Shown here: piece after piece, positions 1-10,773 of the stretch
Layout of the letters: each line of letters begins with the position of its first letter
Numbering within the stretch: the first letter of the stretch is position 1
Assembly (NCBI RefSeq): GCF_015910535.1
Contig: NZ_JACBJG010000012.1
Coordinates: forward strand, 62,001-126,000
DNA: 64,000 bases
Direction: 5' to 3'
Origin: Saccharomonospora sp. NB11
GTDB lineage: Bacteria > Actinomycetota > Actinomycetes > Mycobacteriales > Pseudonocardiaceae
Notes under the pieces: generated by a model
What the model was told of the DNA's origin: nothing
The model's input: only the letters and a program-made list of their open reading frames with translations
Database searches by the model: none
Made by a program: the position numbers and the translations under genes

Positions 1-1218
1 GAGATCGAAAGCCTCGTGGATGGCGCGCACCGCGTCGTCGAGCTGCTCGTCCCGGATCAGCACCGAGATGCGGATCTCCGACGTGTTGATGATCTCGATG
101 TTGACTCCGGCCTTGGCCAGCGCCTCGCAGAACGTCGCCGTCACACCCGGGTGCGAGCGCATGCCCGCTCCGACGAGGGAGACCTTGCCCACGTGGTCGT
201 CGTAGAGGACGGCGGTGAAGTCCAGCTCCTCCTTGATCTTCTCGAGCTCGCTGACCGCCTTCGGCCCGTTGGACTTCGAGAGCGTGAAGGTGATGTCCGT
301 GCGGCCGGTGGTGTTGGAGATGTTCTGCAACACCATGTCGATGTCGATCTCCGCGTCGGCCACGGCACGGAAGATGCGGGCGGCGGCTCCGGCATGGTCG
401 GGCACACCGGTGACGGTGATCTTCGCCTCGGACCGGTCGTGGGCGACACCGGTGATCAGCGCTTGTTCCACGGGGATCTCCTCAATCGAACCGGTCACCG
501 TGGTGCCCGGCTTGTCACTGTAGGAAGAACGGACTCGGATCGGCACCCCGTACCGGCGGGCGTACTCCACCGACCTCAGGTGGAGGATCTTGGAACCGCT
601 CGCGGCGAGTTCCAGCATCTCCTCGTACGGGATCGTGTCCAGTTTGCGGGCGTCGGAGACGATGCGCGGGTCGGCCGAGTACACGCCGTCCACATCGGAA
701 TAGATCTCGCAGACGTCGGCGTTCAGCGCCGCCGCGACCGCCACCGCGGTCGTGTCGGAGCCACCACGGCCGAGCGTGGTGATGTCCTTCGTGTCCTGCG
801 CGACGCCCTGGAACCCGGCCACCAGAGCGATGTACCCCTGCTCCAGGGCCTCGGTCACCCGCGACGGGGTGACGTCGATGATGCGGGCGTTGCCGTGCAC
901 GGACGTGGTCACCACACCGGCCTGCGAGCCCGTGAACGACCAGGCCTCCGCTCCGAGTGCCGAGATCGCCATCGCCACGAGGGCGTTCGAGATGCGCTCC
1001 CCCGCCGTGAGCAGCATGTCCATCTCGCGCTCCGGCGGAACGGGGTTGACCTCCTGAGCGAGGTCGAGCAGCTCGTCGGTCGTGTCGCCCATCGCCGAGC
1101 ACACGACCACGACGTGATTTCCTGCTTTCTTCGTGGCGACGATCCGCTCCGCCACACGCTTGATCCGGTCAGCGCTCTCCAGCGACGAACCACCGTACTT
1201 CTGGACTACGAGGGCCAC
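1..1218 (-). CDS. lysC: aspartate kinase, 3' end cut by window edge
   Basis: Aspartokinase phosphorylates aspartate, the first step towards lysine/DAP, threonine, methionine and isoleucine. Reading from a GTG at 1216-1218 gives [14 protein letters not shown], the family's N-terminal lysine/phosphate-binding signature. Near the window edge the frame reads [18 protein letters not shown], typical of the C-terminal ACT domains that bind lysine/threonine. 406 codons are present and the frame is open at base 1, so roughly 15 residues are missing against the usual ~421. A strong GAGGAGG lies about 8 bases before the start. In related actinobacteria asd follows directly, which would lie outside the window. 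The reading frame is clear and the identity is very likely. Confidence 0.96.
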   Translation of the reverse strand, partial: MALVVQKYGGSSLESADRIKRVAERIVATKKAGNHVVVVCSAMGDTTDELLDLAQEVNPVPPEREMDMLLTAGERISNALVAMAISALGAEAWSFTGSQAGVVTTSVHGNARIIDVTPSRVTEALEQGYIALVAGFQGVAQDTKDITTLGRGGSDTTAVAVAAALNADVCEIYSDVDGVYSADPRIVSDARKLDTIPYEEMLELAASGSKILHLRSVEYARRYGVPIRVRSSYSDKPGTTVTGSIEEIPVEQALITGVAHDRSEAKITVTGVPDHAGAAARIFRAVADAEIDIDMVLQNISNTTGRTDITFTLSKSNGPKAVSELEKIKEELDFTAVLYDDHVGKVSLVGAGMRSHPGVTATFCEALAKAGVNIEIINTSEIRISVLIRDEQLDDAVRAIHEAFDL

Positions 1219-1389
1219 TGCCTCGTACCTCCTCGCATGCCGCGCCTGCCGCCGATCCGGTCTCGACGTCAGCGCGTGCGGGTCGCTTCGAGACATCAGA
1301 CTACCGGTGGCTCATCTTCCCTTTACCCGATTGTGTGGCGCCGACCACTGCCCGACCTGCATTTTCTGTGGCTGGCATACTCGACCGCC

Positions 1390-1980
1390 GTGAGTGACAA
1401 GCGAGCCCTGACCAGCGTCGGGATCCACGACATCATCGCCCGCCGATGGAGCCCTCGCGCGTTGGACGCCGAGGCGGACGTGAGCGAGACGCAGTTGCGC
1501 GCACTGCTGGAAGCCGCGCGCTGGGCCCCGTCGTTCGGCAACACCCAACCGGCCCGTTACCTGGTGGGTGTGCGCGGTGACGACACGTACAAGCGCATCC
1601 TCGACGTGCTGGCCGAAGGCAACCGGCAGTGGGCACACCGCGCCGGTGTGCTGCTGCTGGGTTGCGCGGTGACGCGCAACGACAAGGGCGACGTGCCCTA
1701 CGCCGAGTACGGCCTCGGGCTCGCGAGCGAGAACCTCGTGCTCCAGGCCGTCGCCGAGGGTCTCGCGGCGCGGCAGATGGCGGGCTTCGACGCCGACGCC
1801 GCCCGACAGGTGTTCGACCTGCCCGACGGTGTCGAGCCGCTCGTCGCCATCGCGGTGGGCGTCCGCGCCGAGCCGGAGGTGCTGGGCACGGACCGCGACG
1901 TCGAGCGCGAGAACGCTCCCCGCGTGCGGGTCCCGCTGGACGAGTTCGCACTGCGCGACTGGGGCACCCCGGCGTTCTGA
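1390..1980 (+). CDS. nitroreductase family protein
   Basis: FMN-dependent nitroreductase/oxidoreductase fold, 196 aa, probably cytoplasmic; the physiological substrate is not evident. The N-terminal RRWSPRALD and AARWAPSFGNTQPAR are typical FMN-phosphate binding segments of the family, and the C-terminal part carries the usual EPLVAIAVGV strand. The open frame extends far upstream to position 16, but that part is antisense to lysC and lacks family similarity, so I place the start at the GTG at 1390. No Shine-Dalgarno precedes it; a CATACT hexamer just upstream would fit leaderless transcription. Divergent from lysC. The family call is firm, the function is not. Confidence 0.9.
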   Translation: MSDKRALTSVGIHDIIARRWSPRALDAEADVSETQLRALLEAARWAPSFGNTQPARYLVGVRGDDTYKRILDVLAEGNRQWAHRAGVLLLGCAVTRNDKGDVPYAEYGLGLASENLVLQAVAEGLAARQMAGFDADAARQVFDLPDGVEPLVAIAVGVRAEPEVLGTDRDVERENAPRVRVPLDEFALRDWGTPAF

Positions 1981-2048
1981 GTGCGGCGACCGCCCGGGCC
2001 GCTCGCCCGGGTCAGCCCTCGGGTTCGCCGTTTCCGCACGGCCCGCCG

Positions 2049-2070
2049 CCTGGCGTCGGACGGCGCCAGG
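2049..2070. terminator. weak hairpin between convergent genes
   Basis: Arms CCTGGCG (2049-2055) and CGCCAGG (2064-2070) pair around an 8-base loop, between the convergent nitroreductase and YbaB-like genes. There is no T-tract. It could be a bidirectional terminator, but in DNA this GC-rich a 7-bp stem can arise by chance. Confidence 0.35.
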
Positions 2071-2119
2071 TCAGCGGTGCGCCGGTCTCGCTGGGCCACG
2101 GCTCGTCCGGAGGCCGACG

Positions 2120-2602
2120 TCAGCGGCGAAGGATCGAGCCCTGGTCCTCGAAGTAGTCGTCGTCGGGACGGGACCGGCTCGGCCTCGACGCCTGCGGAGC
2201 CTGCTCGGCCGTGTCCTGATCGCCGGTGCCGAACGCCTCGGCCTGCGCCTGCCGGATCTGCTCCGAGGTGTTCAGACCGAACGCGTCGCCGAAGGTGTCG
2301 TCCACGATCCCGGCCTGCTGCTGCACGGCACCCGCGACGGCCTGACGCAGCGTCGACAGGATCGTCGACGCGAGCTGCGTGTGGTCCATTCGCATCGCGG
2401 ACGGCGACAGCGTGAGATCCGTGACCGACCCGGACGCGCCCGCGACCACCGTCACGGTGCCGTCGGGCGAGGTCACCGCGTGCCGGATCTCGGCGATCTG
2501 TTGCTGCATCTCGCCGACCCCCTCGAAGCGCGCCTCCGCCTCGCGGAGCTTCGACTGGAACTTCGAGAACTGGGCGATCAACTCGTCCATCTGGGCCGAC
2601 AT
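2120..2602 (-). CDS. YbaB/EbfC-like DNA-binding family protein (long paralog)
   Basis: 160 aa. The first ~110 residues have the YbaB pattern: an N-terminal amphipathic helix (MSAQMDELIAQFSKFQSKLREAEARF, shown here only in part as FSKFQSKLREAEARF), a short beta region (TVTVVAGASGSVTDLTLSP) and a helix ending in AVQQQAG. The acidic/Arg-rich tail after ~residue 120 (SRPDDDYFEDQGS) looks disordered. This is a second, longer paralog beside the canonical ybaB at 17.1-17.5 kb; long forms of this kind are frequent in Pseudonocardiaceae. A GCAGGGAGAG ribosome site precedes the ATG, and a CATAAT hexamer lies about 40 bases upstream. The specific role is unknown. Confidence 0.85.
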   Translation of the reverse strand: MSAQMDELIAQFSKFQSKLREAEARFEGVGEMQQQIAEIRHAVTSPDGTVTVVAGASGSVTDLTLSPSAMRMDHTQLASTILSTLRQAVAGAVQQQAGIVDDTFGDAFGLNTSEQIRQAQAEAFGTGDQDTAEQAPQASRPSRSRPDDDYFEDQGSILRR

Positions 2603-2719
2603 GACATCTCTCCCTGCAGCGTGTTCGGCTGTGTGGGGGACATTATGCGAGGGCCCGTGGCCCCCGTGGGCCGGTTGTCCTGATCCGGTCGCGCAGGGCC
2701 TTGCGTACCGCAGCGGCCG

Positions 2720-3136
2720 TCAGACGTCCTCGCCACCGACGCGGCGGACGAGTTTCGCCCCCACCGACGACACGACCAGCCAGAACAGCGCCGCGAGTCC
2801 GAAGTTGACGAGCACCGTCAGCTTCGGGTCGTCGGGCAGGAACAGGTCCTCGAACCCGAGCGAGACGGCGTCGGCGGCGTCGGCGACGAACGACACGATG
2901 CCGTTGTCCGGGTTGCCCTCACCCACCACGAACAGGACGTGGAGGACGAGCACCGTGGCGCAGGCGAGCCCCACCCAACGGACGAGCCCCGCCAGTCCCC
3001 GAACGACCCTGCCTCGCACCGCACCCCAATCGACGGTGCGGGTGGACGACGACTCCGCCGGTGTCTCGCCACCGCTCTCCCGCACGTCGTCGTCGATGTG
3101 ATGTGCACCCATGTGCAGCAGTGTGGCATGCGACAT
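2720..3136 (-). CDS. small two-helix membrane protein, hypothetical
   Basis: 138 aa. Two hydrophobic segments are visible: ACATVLVLHVLFVVG (around residues 60-75) and LTVLVNFGLAALFWLVVSSVGA (about 105-127). Between them lies an acidic loop (ADAADAVSLGFEDLFLPDD). The N-terminus is hydrophilic and acidic. No enzyme motif is seen. An alternative start is the ATG at 3112 (MGAHHIDDD), which would drop eight residues; neither has a good Shine-Dalgarno. It lies upstream of the YbaB-like gene on the same strand, 117 bases away, and is divergent from leuA. I do not recognise a named family. Confidence 0.7.
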   Translation of the reverse strand: MSHATLLHMGAHHIDDDVRESGGETPAESSSTRTVDWGAVRGRVVRGLAGLVRWVGLACATVLVLHVLFVVGEGNPDNGIVSFVADAADAVSLGFEDLFLPDDPKLTVLVNFGLAALFWLVVSSVGAKLVRRVGGEDV

Positions 3137-3227
3137 CCGCCGGAATCTACGCGCGAGTAACCGCTTCGGTCGCCGCCGAATAACGGTTCGGACACGCCCC
3201 CGGATGTCGTTCTCCCGACGCGGTGTC

Positions 3228-3233
3228 TAAGCT
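3228..3233 (+). promoter_or_regulatory. putative -10 element of the leuA leader transcript
   Basis: TAAGCT fits the actinobacterial TANNNT -10 consensus and lies six bases before the GTG of the leader peptide. Transcription would therefore start at or next to that GTG, making the leader mRNA leaderless. There is no convincing -35 at 17-19 bases upstream. This is inference from sequence only. Confidence 0.5.
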
Positions 3234-3239
3234 GACCCC

Positions 3240-3268
3240 GTGGCGTTCGCGCTCCTTCTCCTTCGCTG

Positions 3269-3284
<16 letters not shown>
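3240..3284 (+). CDS. leuA leader peptide with four consecutive leucine codons
   Basis: A 14-codon frame reads MAFALLLLRCRDGA then TGA, starting with GTG. Codons 5-8 are CTC CTT CTC CTT, i.e. four leucines in a row directly upstream of a leucine biosynthesis gene, the hallmark of ribosome-mediated attenuation. The end of the frame overlaps the 5' arm of a perfect 11-bp hairpin. The Leu codons themselves contain CTCCTTCG, complementary to the leuA ribosome site. The peptide has no expected function of its own; its translation would sense charged tRNA-Leu. It is too short to appear in ordinary gene calls. Confidence 0.75.
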
Positions 3285-5165
<1,881 letters not shown>

Positions 5166-5218
5166 GGCCGTGATCACGGCGCGACGGTGCGGTTGAGGAC
5201 TTCTCGACCGTCACGGCG

Positions 5219-5785
5219 TTGGATGGTGGCGTGGACGACGTCTCGCTGCTGATCCTCTTCGCCGTCTCCGTCGTGCCGTTGATACCGACGGAGGTCGCGC
5301 TCATCGGCATGGGGGTCGCCGCCGCACACGGTGGCGACCCCTTCTTGCTGGTGGTGGCGGTGGCGGTGGCGGGCTGCCTCATCAGCGACCTCGGGCTGTA
5401 CCTCGTGGGCAGGCTCGGCGGCGCTCGCCTGCTCGACCGGTTGCGGACCCGGCGCTCCGCCGACGTCAGCGCCCACTGGATCGGCCGTCACCTGGACCGG
5501 CGGGGCGTGCCGATCCTCGTTCTCGCGCGCTGGTTGCCCGCAGGCGGCACCGTGGGCGCCCTGTTGGCGGGGTCCCTGCGTTGGTCCGGCTCGCGGTTCG
5601 TGTCCGCCTCCCTGATCGGCGTGCCGTTGTGGTGCGCGTACGCGGGTGGACTCGGCTACCTGGGCGGCACACTGGCCGAGCAGTCCCGACTCGGGGTCGT
5701 GGTCTCGGCCACCGTGGCGCTGACGGTGGCCGTGGTGATCACGGCGATGATCCGGCGCGCCGCGACCGCCTCCGCCCGGGCATGA
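5219..5785 (+). CDS. DedA-family membrane protein
   Basis: 188 aa, strongly hydrophobic. The order of features matches the DedA/VTT family: an N-terminal hydrophobic helix (VSLLILFAVSVVPLIPTEVA), a Gly-rich re-entrant region, GCLISDLGLYLVGRLGG, the conserved basic segment with a following GVPILVLARWLPAGG, and C-terminal helices. Family members act as undecaprenyl-phosphate or phospholipid flippases/scramblases in the inner membrane. The start could be the TTG at 5219 or, four codons later, the GTG at 5231; both follow the leuA stop by 50-65 bases. A 12-bp palindrome CCGTGATCACGG at 5168-5179 lies between. Confidence 0.85.
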   Translation: MDGGVDDVSLLILFAVSVVPLIPTEVALIGMGVAAAHGGDPFLLVVAVAVAGCLISDLGLYLVGRLGGARLLDRLRTRRSADVSAHWIGRHLDRRGVPILVLARWLPAGGTVGALLAGSLRWSGSRFVSASLIGVPLWCAYAGGLGYLGGTLAEQSRLGVVVSATVALTVAVVITAMIRRAATASARA

Positions 5786-5792
5786 TGGCGGG

Positions 5793-6764
5793 GTGCGAGC
5801 CGAACGTCTGGTGGCCCTGCTGTTCACCTTGCAGAGCCGACGCAGCGCGACGGTGGCCGAACTGGCGCAGGCGCTCGGGGTGTCGCCACGCACCATGCAC
5901 CGGGACCTCGCGGCACTCCAGGCCGCGGGCGTTCCCTTGTGGACGGAAACCGGACGCTACGGCGGTGTGCGACTGGTCGAGGGGTGGCGCACCCGGCTGG
6001 ACGGGCTGACGGCCCGGGAGGCAGTGGCGCTCTTCGCGATGGGCGCGCCGCGGGCGTTGGCCGAACTCGGGCTCGGCGCGGCGGTCGCCGGCGCGCACGC
6101 CAAGGTGACCGCCACATTGCCCGCTCCGTTGCGGGACCAGGCCCGACAAGTGGCGCAACGCTTCCATCTCGACGCTCCTCGCTGGTTCCGCCCCGCCGAG
6201 GACACCGCTCACCTCGCCGAGCTGGCGAAGGCAGTGTGGGAGGAGACGCGGCTACGGGTGCGCTATCGCCCCAGCGGCGCGGAGCGCGAGGTCGAACGCA
6301 CGCTCGACCCGCTCGGACTCGTCCTCAAGGCCGGGGTGTGGTACCTCGTGGCGCGGGTCGAGAAGTCGATCCGCACCTACCGCGTCGCGCGCATGACGAA
6401 CGTCGAACCGCTGACCGAACGCACCGAACGCCCGGAGGACTTCGACCTCGCCCGGTGGTGGGCGGAGTCGTCGGCACGGTTCGAACGCTCGCTGCGTCGG
6501 CTCCCGGTGCGGGTGAAGCTGAGCCCGGCCGGGGTTCGGGCGTTGGCGACCGTGCTGGACGCCGAGCTCGCCGCGGCGGCGCTCGACGGCGCTCGCCCCA
6601 CCACCGACGGCTGGACCGAGGCCGTCGTCGAATTCGAGGCACCCGACGTCGCGGTGGGGCAGCTCCTCGCGCTCGGCACCGAGGTGGAGGTCCTCGAACC
6701 CGCATCGGTACGCCAAGAGTTCGCCGCCGTGGCCCGACGGATCGCCGAGCGCCACGGCGGCTGA
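5793..6764 (+). CDS. WYL-domain helix-turn-helix transcriptional regulator
   Basis: 323 aa. The N-terminal winged HTH of the DeoR/HTH_11 type reads ATVAELAQALGVSPRTMHRDL (recognition helix VSPRTMHRDLAAL, ~residues 30-42), followed by GGVRLVEGW, the usual link to the ligand region. The central WYL domain (about 135-220) contains GVWYLVARV and RTYRVARM, where basic residues contact nucleic acid or ligand. The C-terminal WCX extension completes it. The start is 8 bases after the DedA stop, so the two may be co-transcribed. Targets are unknown. A second WYL regulator lies at 33.0-34.0 kb. Confidence 0.9.
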   Translation: MRAERLVALLFTLQSRRSATVAELAQALGVSPRTMHRDLAALQAAGVPLWTETGRYGGVRLVEGWRTRLDGLTAREAVALFAMGAPRALAELGLGAAVAGAHAKVTATLPAPLRDQARQVAQRFHLDAPRWFRPAEDTAHLAELAKAVWEETRLRVRYRPSGAEREVERTLDPLGLVLKAGVWYLVARVEKSIRTYRVARMTNVEPLTERTERPEDFDLARWWAESSARFERSLRRLPVRVKLSPAGVRALATVLDAELAAAALDGARPTTDGWTEAVVEFEAPDVAVGQLLALGTEVEVLEPASVRQEFAAVARRIAERHGG

Positions 6765-6783
6765 TCCGCGTCACCGCCGGAAC

Positions 6784-6819
6784 CCGGCACGGCGGAGGCC
6801 ACCATGGCCGCCGTGCCGG
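6784..6819. terminator. bidirectional hairpin between convergent genes
   Basis: A perfect 12-bp inverted repeat, CCGGCACGGCGG (6784-6795) and CCGCCGTGCCGG (6808-6819), with a 12-base loop containing a further GGCC/GGCC pairing. It sits in the 69-base gap between the convergent WYL regulator and SDR genes. No T-tract, as is usual in high-GC actinobacteria. Confidence 0.7.
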
Positions 6820-6833
6820 TCACGTCACCGACC

Positions 6834-7748
6834 TCAGCGGTAACCGGTCGGGTCGGCGGGCTTGCCCTGCTGCTCCACCTCCTCGATGTACCGCCACCCG
6901 TCGGGCCGACTGCCGTCCACGTCGTCGATCTCGTAGAGCTTCGCGAGCTGGCCGCTGTTGAGCGTCTGCCCCGAGAACCGCGACTTCTCGGGATCGGCCG
7001 CCAGGGCCGCGACCGTGCGGCCCACGAACGTCGGCGTCTCGGAGATGCAGAAGTGCGGCTGCTCGGCCAGCGCGTCCCGCCAGTTCTCCTCCGTGACACC
7101 GAACTCGTCGAGCATCGCCTCCGACCGAAGCCAACCCGGGGTGAACGCGACGGCCGTGCAGCCGTACTTCGCCGTCTCCGCCGCCTCACCGATCGCGAGC
7201 GTGTGCGCCGACGCCTTGGCCACGTAGAACGCGAGCGTGGTGCCCTCCCGGTACTTCGCGTTGTGCTCGGCCGTTCCGTCGGTCAGCTCGACCACGAGTC
7301 CCCCGGGCTGCTTCAGCACCAGCGGCAGCAGGGAGTGCGCCGTGATGAGATGGGCGTCGATGCCCAGCCGGATCATGCGCAGACTGGCGTCCAGCGGGTG
7401 TTCCCACACAGGCTTCTCCCAGCCCAGATGCGTGTCACCGCCCCACACGCCGTCGACGAGGATGTCGAGCCTGCCGTGATCGGCCTCGACGCGCTCCGCC
7501 AACGCGCGAACCTGGTCGGGTTCGAGGTGGTCGACCCGCATCGCGGTGCCCCTGCCGCCCGCCTGCTCGATCAGCTCGACGGTGCCCTCGATCGTCTCGG
7601 GCCTGCCGACCTCCGACCGGTGCTCGCCGGACGTGCGCCCCGTGACGTAGACGAAGGCCCCCGCCCGCGCCAACTCCACCGCGATCGCCCGGCTCGCACC
7701 CCGTGTGCCACCGGCGACGAGTGCGACCTTGCCTGTCAGTTCGTTCAT
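6834..7748 (-). CDS. short-chain dehydrogenase/reductase (SDR) family protein
   Basis: 304 aa with a Rossmann fold: GGTRGASRAIAVELARAG is the dinucleotide-binding glycine loop, YVTGRT follows beta2, and RLDILVDGVWGG the NNAG-equivalent region. The catalytic signature is unusual: the family's YxxxK reads FYVAK here, so the Tyr is only three residues before the Lys and Phe occupies the usual Tyr position. Either the geometry is shifted or catalysis is altered. The frame continues upstream of 7748 but overlaps lysR antisense, so I start at the ATG preceding NELTGKVALVAGG. Substrate unknown. Confidence 0.88.
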   Translation of the reverse strand: MNELTGKVALVAGGTRGASRAIAVELARAGAFVYVTGRTSGEHRSEVGRPETIEGTVELIEQAGGRGTAMRVDHLEPDQVRALAERVEADHGRLDILVDGVWGGDTHLGWEKPVWEHPLDASLRMIRLGIDAHLITAHSLLPLVLKQPGGLVVELTDGTAEHNAKYREGTTLAFYVAKASAHTLAIGEAAETAKYGCTAVAFTPGWLRSEAMLDEFGVTEENWRDALAEQPHFCISETPTFVGRTVAALAADPEKSRFSGQTLNSGQLAKLYEIDDVDGSRPDGWRYIEEVEQQGKPADPTGYR

Positions 7749-7821
7749 GCCTTCACGGTGCCCGCGAACCCTGCCACCTACCGGCAGAGTTTCGACCGCC
7801 GACGCGCACCGCTGAACCGCG

Positions 7822-8715
7822 TCACGCCACCCGGTTGGCCTCGGCGCGCAGCGCGGCGAGCACCGCCGCCACGGCGGGACGCGTGGCCGCACCGGGTCGC
7901 AGCACCGCCTCCACGTGGCGAGCAGCCCTGATCCCGGACAGCTCGCGGCGCAGCACGCGGCGCGTGTCCATGGTGTGACGCGGCAACAGCGCGATGCCGT
8001 GACCCGCCGCCACCAGAGCCTCGGTGATGCGGAAGTCGTTGATGCGGTGCACCACGCGAGGCCGCACCCCCGTACGCACGGCCAGCGACCGCAATACGTC
8101 GTCCACGGGAAACCCCACGTCCACACCGATCCACGGCTCGTCGGCCAGCTCGTGCGGCTCGATGCGCCGCTGGTTCGCCAGTCGATGCCCGAACGGCAAC
8201 GCCACGTCGAGCGGCTCGCGCAGCAACGGCACCACGTCCAGGCGGTCGGTGGGGAACGGCTCGCCGTGCTCGTCGCGATGGGTCACTACCACGTCGAAGT
8301 CGGCGACCAACCGCGGCACCTCGGCCGGGGTCATGTCCACGTCGCGCACCTCGACGTCCAGCCCGGCGTGCGCCGCGACCCGGTCGAGCAGCCCGGGAAG
8401 CAGCAACAGCCCCGCCGACGGGAACACCGCCACGCGGACCCGGCCCCGCGGCACCCGACGGTAGGCGTCGAGTTCGGCCTCCGCCCGTTCCACGGCGGCG
8501 AGAACCTCGTCGGCACGCGCCACCAGCGCACGACCGGCGTCGGTCAGCCGCAGTCCGCGTCCGGACGGCTCCGTCAACGGCACCCCGACCTCCCGCGCGA
8601 GTGCCCGTAGCTGCTGGGACACCGCCGACGGGGTGCAGTGCAACGCCTCCGCCGCCGCGGTCACGCTGCCGCGGTCGGCGAACTCGCGCAGCGTTCGAAG
8701 TCTCGTGACGTCCAC
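7822..8715 (-). CDS. LysR-family transcriptional regulator
   Basis: 297 aa from the GTG at 8713-8715. The N-terminal HTH reads RLRTLREFADRGSVTAAAEALH and CTPSAVSQQLRALA, the classic LysR pattern; the remainder is the periplasmic-binding-protein-like effector domain (GRVRVAVFPSAGLLLLPGLL, ~residues 82-101, then two lobes). An upstream ATG at 8748 would add 11 residues, but it lies inside a perfect 12-bp palindrome that looks like the operator, and LysR proteins normally begin just before the HTH. Divergent from an EamA exporter gene, its likely target. Confidence 0.9.
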   Translation of the reverse strand: MDVTRLRTLREFADRGSVTAAAEALHCTPSAVSQQLRALAREVGVPLTEPSGRGLRLTDAGRALVARADEVLAAVERAEAELDAYRRVPRGRVRVAVFPSAGLLLLPGLLDRVAAHAGLDVEVRDVDMTPAEVPRLVADFDVVVTHRDEHGEPFPTDRLDVVPLLREPLDVALPFGHRLANQRRIEPHELADEPWIGVDVGFPVDDVLRSLAVRTGVRPRVVHRINDFRITEALVAAGHGIALLPRHTMDTRRVLRRELSGIRAARHVEAVLRPGAATRPAVAAVLAALRAEANRVA

Positions 8716-8736
8716 AACCGCATCGAAGCACGAATC

Positions 8737-8748
8737 GTGAAGCTTCAC
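8737..8748. promoter_or_regulatory. palindrome in the lysR/eamA intergenic region (operator candidate)
   Basis: GTGAAGCTTCAC is a perfect 12-bp palindrome located 22 bases upstream of the lysR start and ~60 bases upstream of the divergent exporter start. A related half site GCTTCAC recurs at about 8780. LysR regulators typically bind dyads between divergent genes. Binding by this LysR is inference. Confidence 0.5.
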
Positions 8749-8809
8749 TTCATACTCGGTGAAAACAAACTCGCTGGTGCTTCACAGTGCCTGGGTAGAT
8801 CCTGAAGAC

Positions 8810-9763
8810 GTGCCACGCCTCGACCGCCTGCTCGCCGTGCTCACTGCCCTGCTCTGGGGCTGCAACTTCCTCGCCATCCACGCGATGCTCACCCATTTCC
8901 CGCCATTGCTCGCGGGGGCGATCCGGTTTCTCCTGGTCGCCGTGCCCACGATCCTCCTGGTTCCCCGGCCCCGGGTGAAGCTGCGCTGGCTCGTCGGATA
9001 CGGACTGGGCTTCGGCACGCTGCAGTTCGCGTTCCTGTTCGTCGGCATGGACACCGGGATGCCGACCGGACTGGCCTCACTGGTGTTGCAGGCCTCGGCG
9101 CCGTTCACCGTGGTGCTCGGCGCGGTGTTGCTGCGGGAGAAGCTGAGCGGGCGGCAGGTCGTGGGCATCACCGTCGCGGTCCTCGGCATGGCCGCCATCG
9201 CGTGGCAACGCGCCGAGCACGCCGCCCTCCTGCCGGTGATCCTGACCCTGCTCGGTGCGCTGAGCTGGGCGGTCGGGAACCTGTGCGCCCGCAAGGCGGA
9301 GGCACCCAACCCGCTGCACTTCACGCTGTGGTCATCGGTGGTCCCGCCGCTTCCGATGTTCGCGCTGTCCCTGGTGTTCGAGGGACCGCGGGCGCAGTGG
9401 ACAGCGGTGTCGACGGCACTGGCCGGTGACGCCTGGCTCGCACTCGCGGGTCTCGCCTACGTCGTCGTCCTCGGCACCGTCGTGGGCTCGGGAATCTGGA
9501 CCACGCTCATGCGCCGCAACCCGGCGAGCACGGTCGCACCCTTCTCGCTGCTGGTGCCCGTCGTGGGACTCACGCTCGCGTTCCTCGTGCTCGACGAGCG
9601 CCCCACACCCGTCGAGATCGCGGCCTCCGTGGTCGTGGTCGGCGGGGTCCTGTTGGGATCGCTTCCCCGCCGACCACGACGGTCACACGGTCAGGCCGAC
9701 ACCGGCTCCTCCGCCGCCTCGGCACGCGGGGACACGCGCCCCGCGAGGATGTCCTCGGCGTAG
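8810..9763 (+). CDS. EamA/DMT-family drug/metabolite exporter
   Basis: 317 aa, about ten hydrophobic helices in two EamA halves. The first half begins [20 protein letters not shown] and includes [21 protein letters not shown], the conserved EamA helix ending at [10 protein letters not shown]. The second half repeats this as [29 protein letters not shown] (quoted only in part: [21 protein letters not shown]). The frame is open upstream to a GTG at 8759, but the GTG at 8810 immediately precedes helix 1 and has a GAAG nearby. Likely exports small metabolites or amino acids under control of the divergent LysR. The tail after ~residue 300 is hydrophilic and overlaps the end of the convergent ABC gene. 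Confidence 0.88.
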   Translation: MPRLDRLLAVLTALLWGCNFLAIHAMLTHFPPLLAGAIRFLLVAVPTILLVPRPRVKLRWLVGYGLGFGTLQFAFLFVGMDTGMPTGLASLVLQASAPFTVVLGAVLLREKLSGRQVVGITVAVLGMAAIAWQRAEHAALLPVILTLLGALSWAVGNLCARKAEAPNPLHFTLWSSVVPPLPMFALSLVFEGPRAQWTAVSTALAGDAWLALAGLAYVVVLGTVVGSGIWTTLMRRNPASTVAPFSLLVPVVGLTLAFLVLDERPTPVEIAASVVVVGGVLLGSLPRRPRRSHGQADTGSSAASARGDTRPARMSSA

Positions 9764-10773
9764 TGGCAGGCCACCCGGTGCCCGTCGCCCACCTCGCGCA
9801 GCTCCGGTCGCTCGGTGTCACACAGCGTCTGCTGCCGCCACGGGCACCGCGTGTGGAAGCGGCAGCCGGTGGGCGGGTTCGCCGGTGACGGGAGGTCGCC
9901 GGAGAGCAGGATCTGCTCCCGGCTGTCCTCCACCACCGGGTCCGGCACCGGGATGGCCGACAGCAACGCCTTCGTGTACGGGTGCAGCGGCTCGGCGTAC
10001 AGACTGTCCGCATCGGACTCCTCGACCAGCGAGCCGAGGTACATCACGCCGATCCGGTCGGAGATGTGCCGCACGACGGCGAGGTCGTGCGCGATCACCA
10101 CGTAGGTGAGCCCGAACTGTTCCTGCAGGTCCTTCAGCAGGTTGATGACCTGCGCCTGCACCGAGACGTCCAACGCGGACACGGGCTCGTCGGCCACGAT
10201 GAGGTCCGGCTGCAACGCCAGCGCCCGCGCGATGCCGATGCGCTGCCGCTGGCCGCCCGAGAACTCGTGCGGGTACTTGCGCAGCGCCGACTCCGGCAGC
10301 CCCACCGCCGAGAGCAGCTCCTTGAGCTTCGCCCTCGTCTCGGCGGGGTCCTTGTCGAGCCCGTGTGCCCGCAGGCCCTCGACGAGCAACGACTCCACCG
10401 ACTGGCGTGGGTCGAGGCTCGACAGCGGGTCCTGGAACACCATCTGCATCCGCTTGCGCATCGACCGCAGCGCCTCGCCCTTGAGCGACGACAGGTCGGT
10501 GCCGTCGAAGGTGATGGTGCCGTCGGTGGGATCGGTCAGTCGCAGCACCGCGCGGCCGAGCGTGCTCTTGCCGCAGCCCGACTCACCGACGAGTCCGTAG
10601 GTCTCCCCGCGGGTGACCCGCAGGCTCACCCCGTCCACCGCGTAGACGTAGCCGACCGTGCGGTCGAGCAGCAACCCGCGCTTGATCGGGAAGTGCACCT
10701 TGACGTCGTCGAGCACCAGCAGGTCGTCGCCGGGGCCCGACTCGGCCGTGGTCCGTGGCGTCTCGTCGGTCAT
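9691..10773 (-). CDS. oligopeptide/dipeptide ABC importer, ATP-binding protein (DppF/OppF type)
   Basis: 360 aa. Walker [10 protein letters not shown] (~residues 67-75), Q-loop [12 protein letters not shown], signature [15 protein letters not shown], Walker [13 protein letters not shown] and the H-loop IAHDLAVV are all intact. The C-terminal oligopeptide/dipeptide transporter extension is present, with the Cys-bearing [10 protein letters not shown] that in this family can bind a 4Fe-4S cluster. Its ATG overlaps the stop of the preceding ATPase gene by four bases (ATGA). Last gene of a five-gene operon. Its 3' end overlaps the convergent EamA gene by ~73 bases. Confidence 0.95.
   Translation of the reverse strand: MTDETPRTTAESGPGDDLLVLDDVKVHFPIKRGLLLDRTVGYVYAVDGVSLRVTRGETYGLVGESGCGKSTLGRAVLRLTDPTDGTITFDGTDLSSLKGEALRSMRKRMQMVFQDPLSSLDPRQSVESLLVEGLRAHGLDKDPAETRAKLKELLSAVGLPESALRKYPHEFSGGQRQRIGIARALALQPDLIVADEPVSALDVSVQAQVINLLKDLQEQFGLTYVVIAHDLAVVRHISDRIGVMYLGSLVEESDADSLYAEPLHPYTKALLSAIPVPDPVVEDSREQILLSGDLPSPANPPTGCRFHTRCPWRQQTLCDTERPELREVGDGHRVACHYAEDILAGRVSPRAEAAEEPVSA

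Noticed and set aside
1219-1389. Lysine riboswitch upstream of lysC
   Set aside because: Only 171 bases, with no recognisable conserved core; actinobacterial lysC genes generally lack it.
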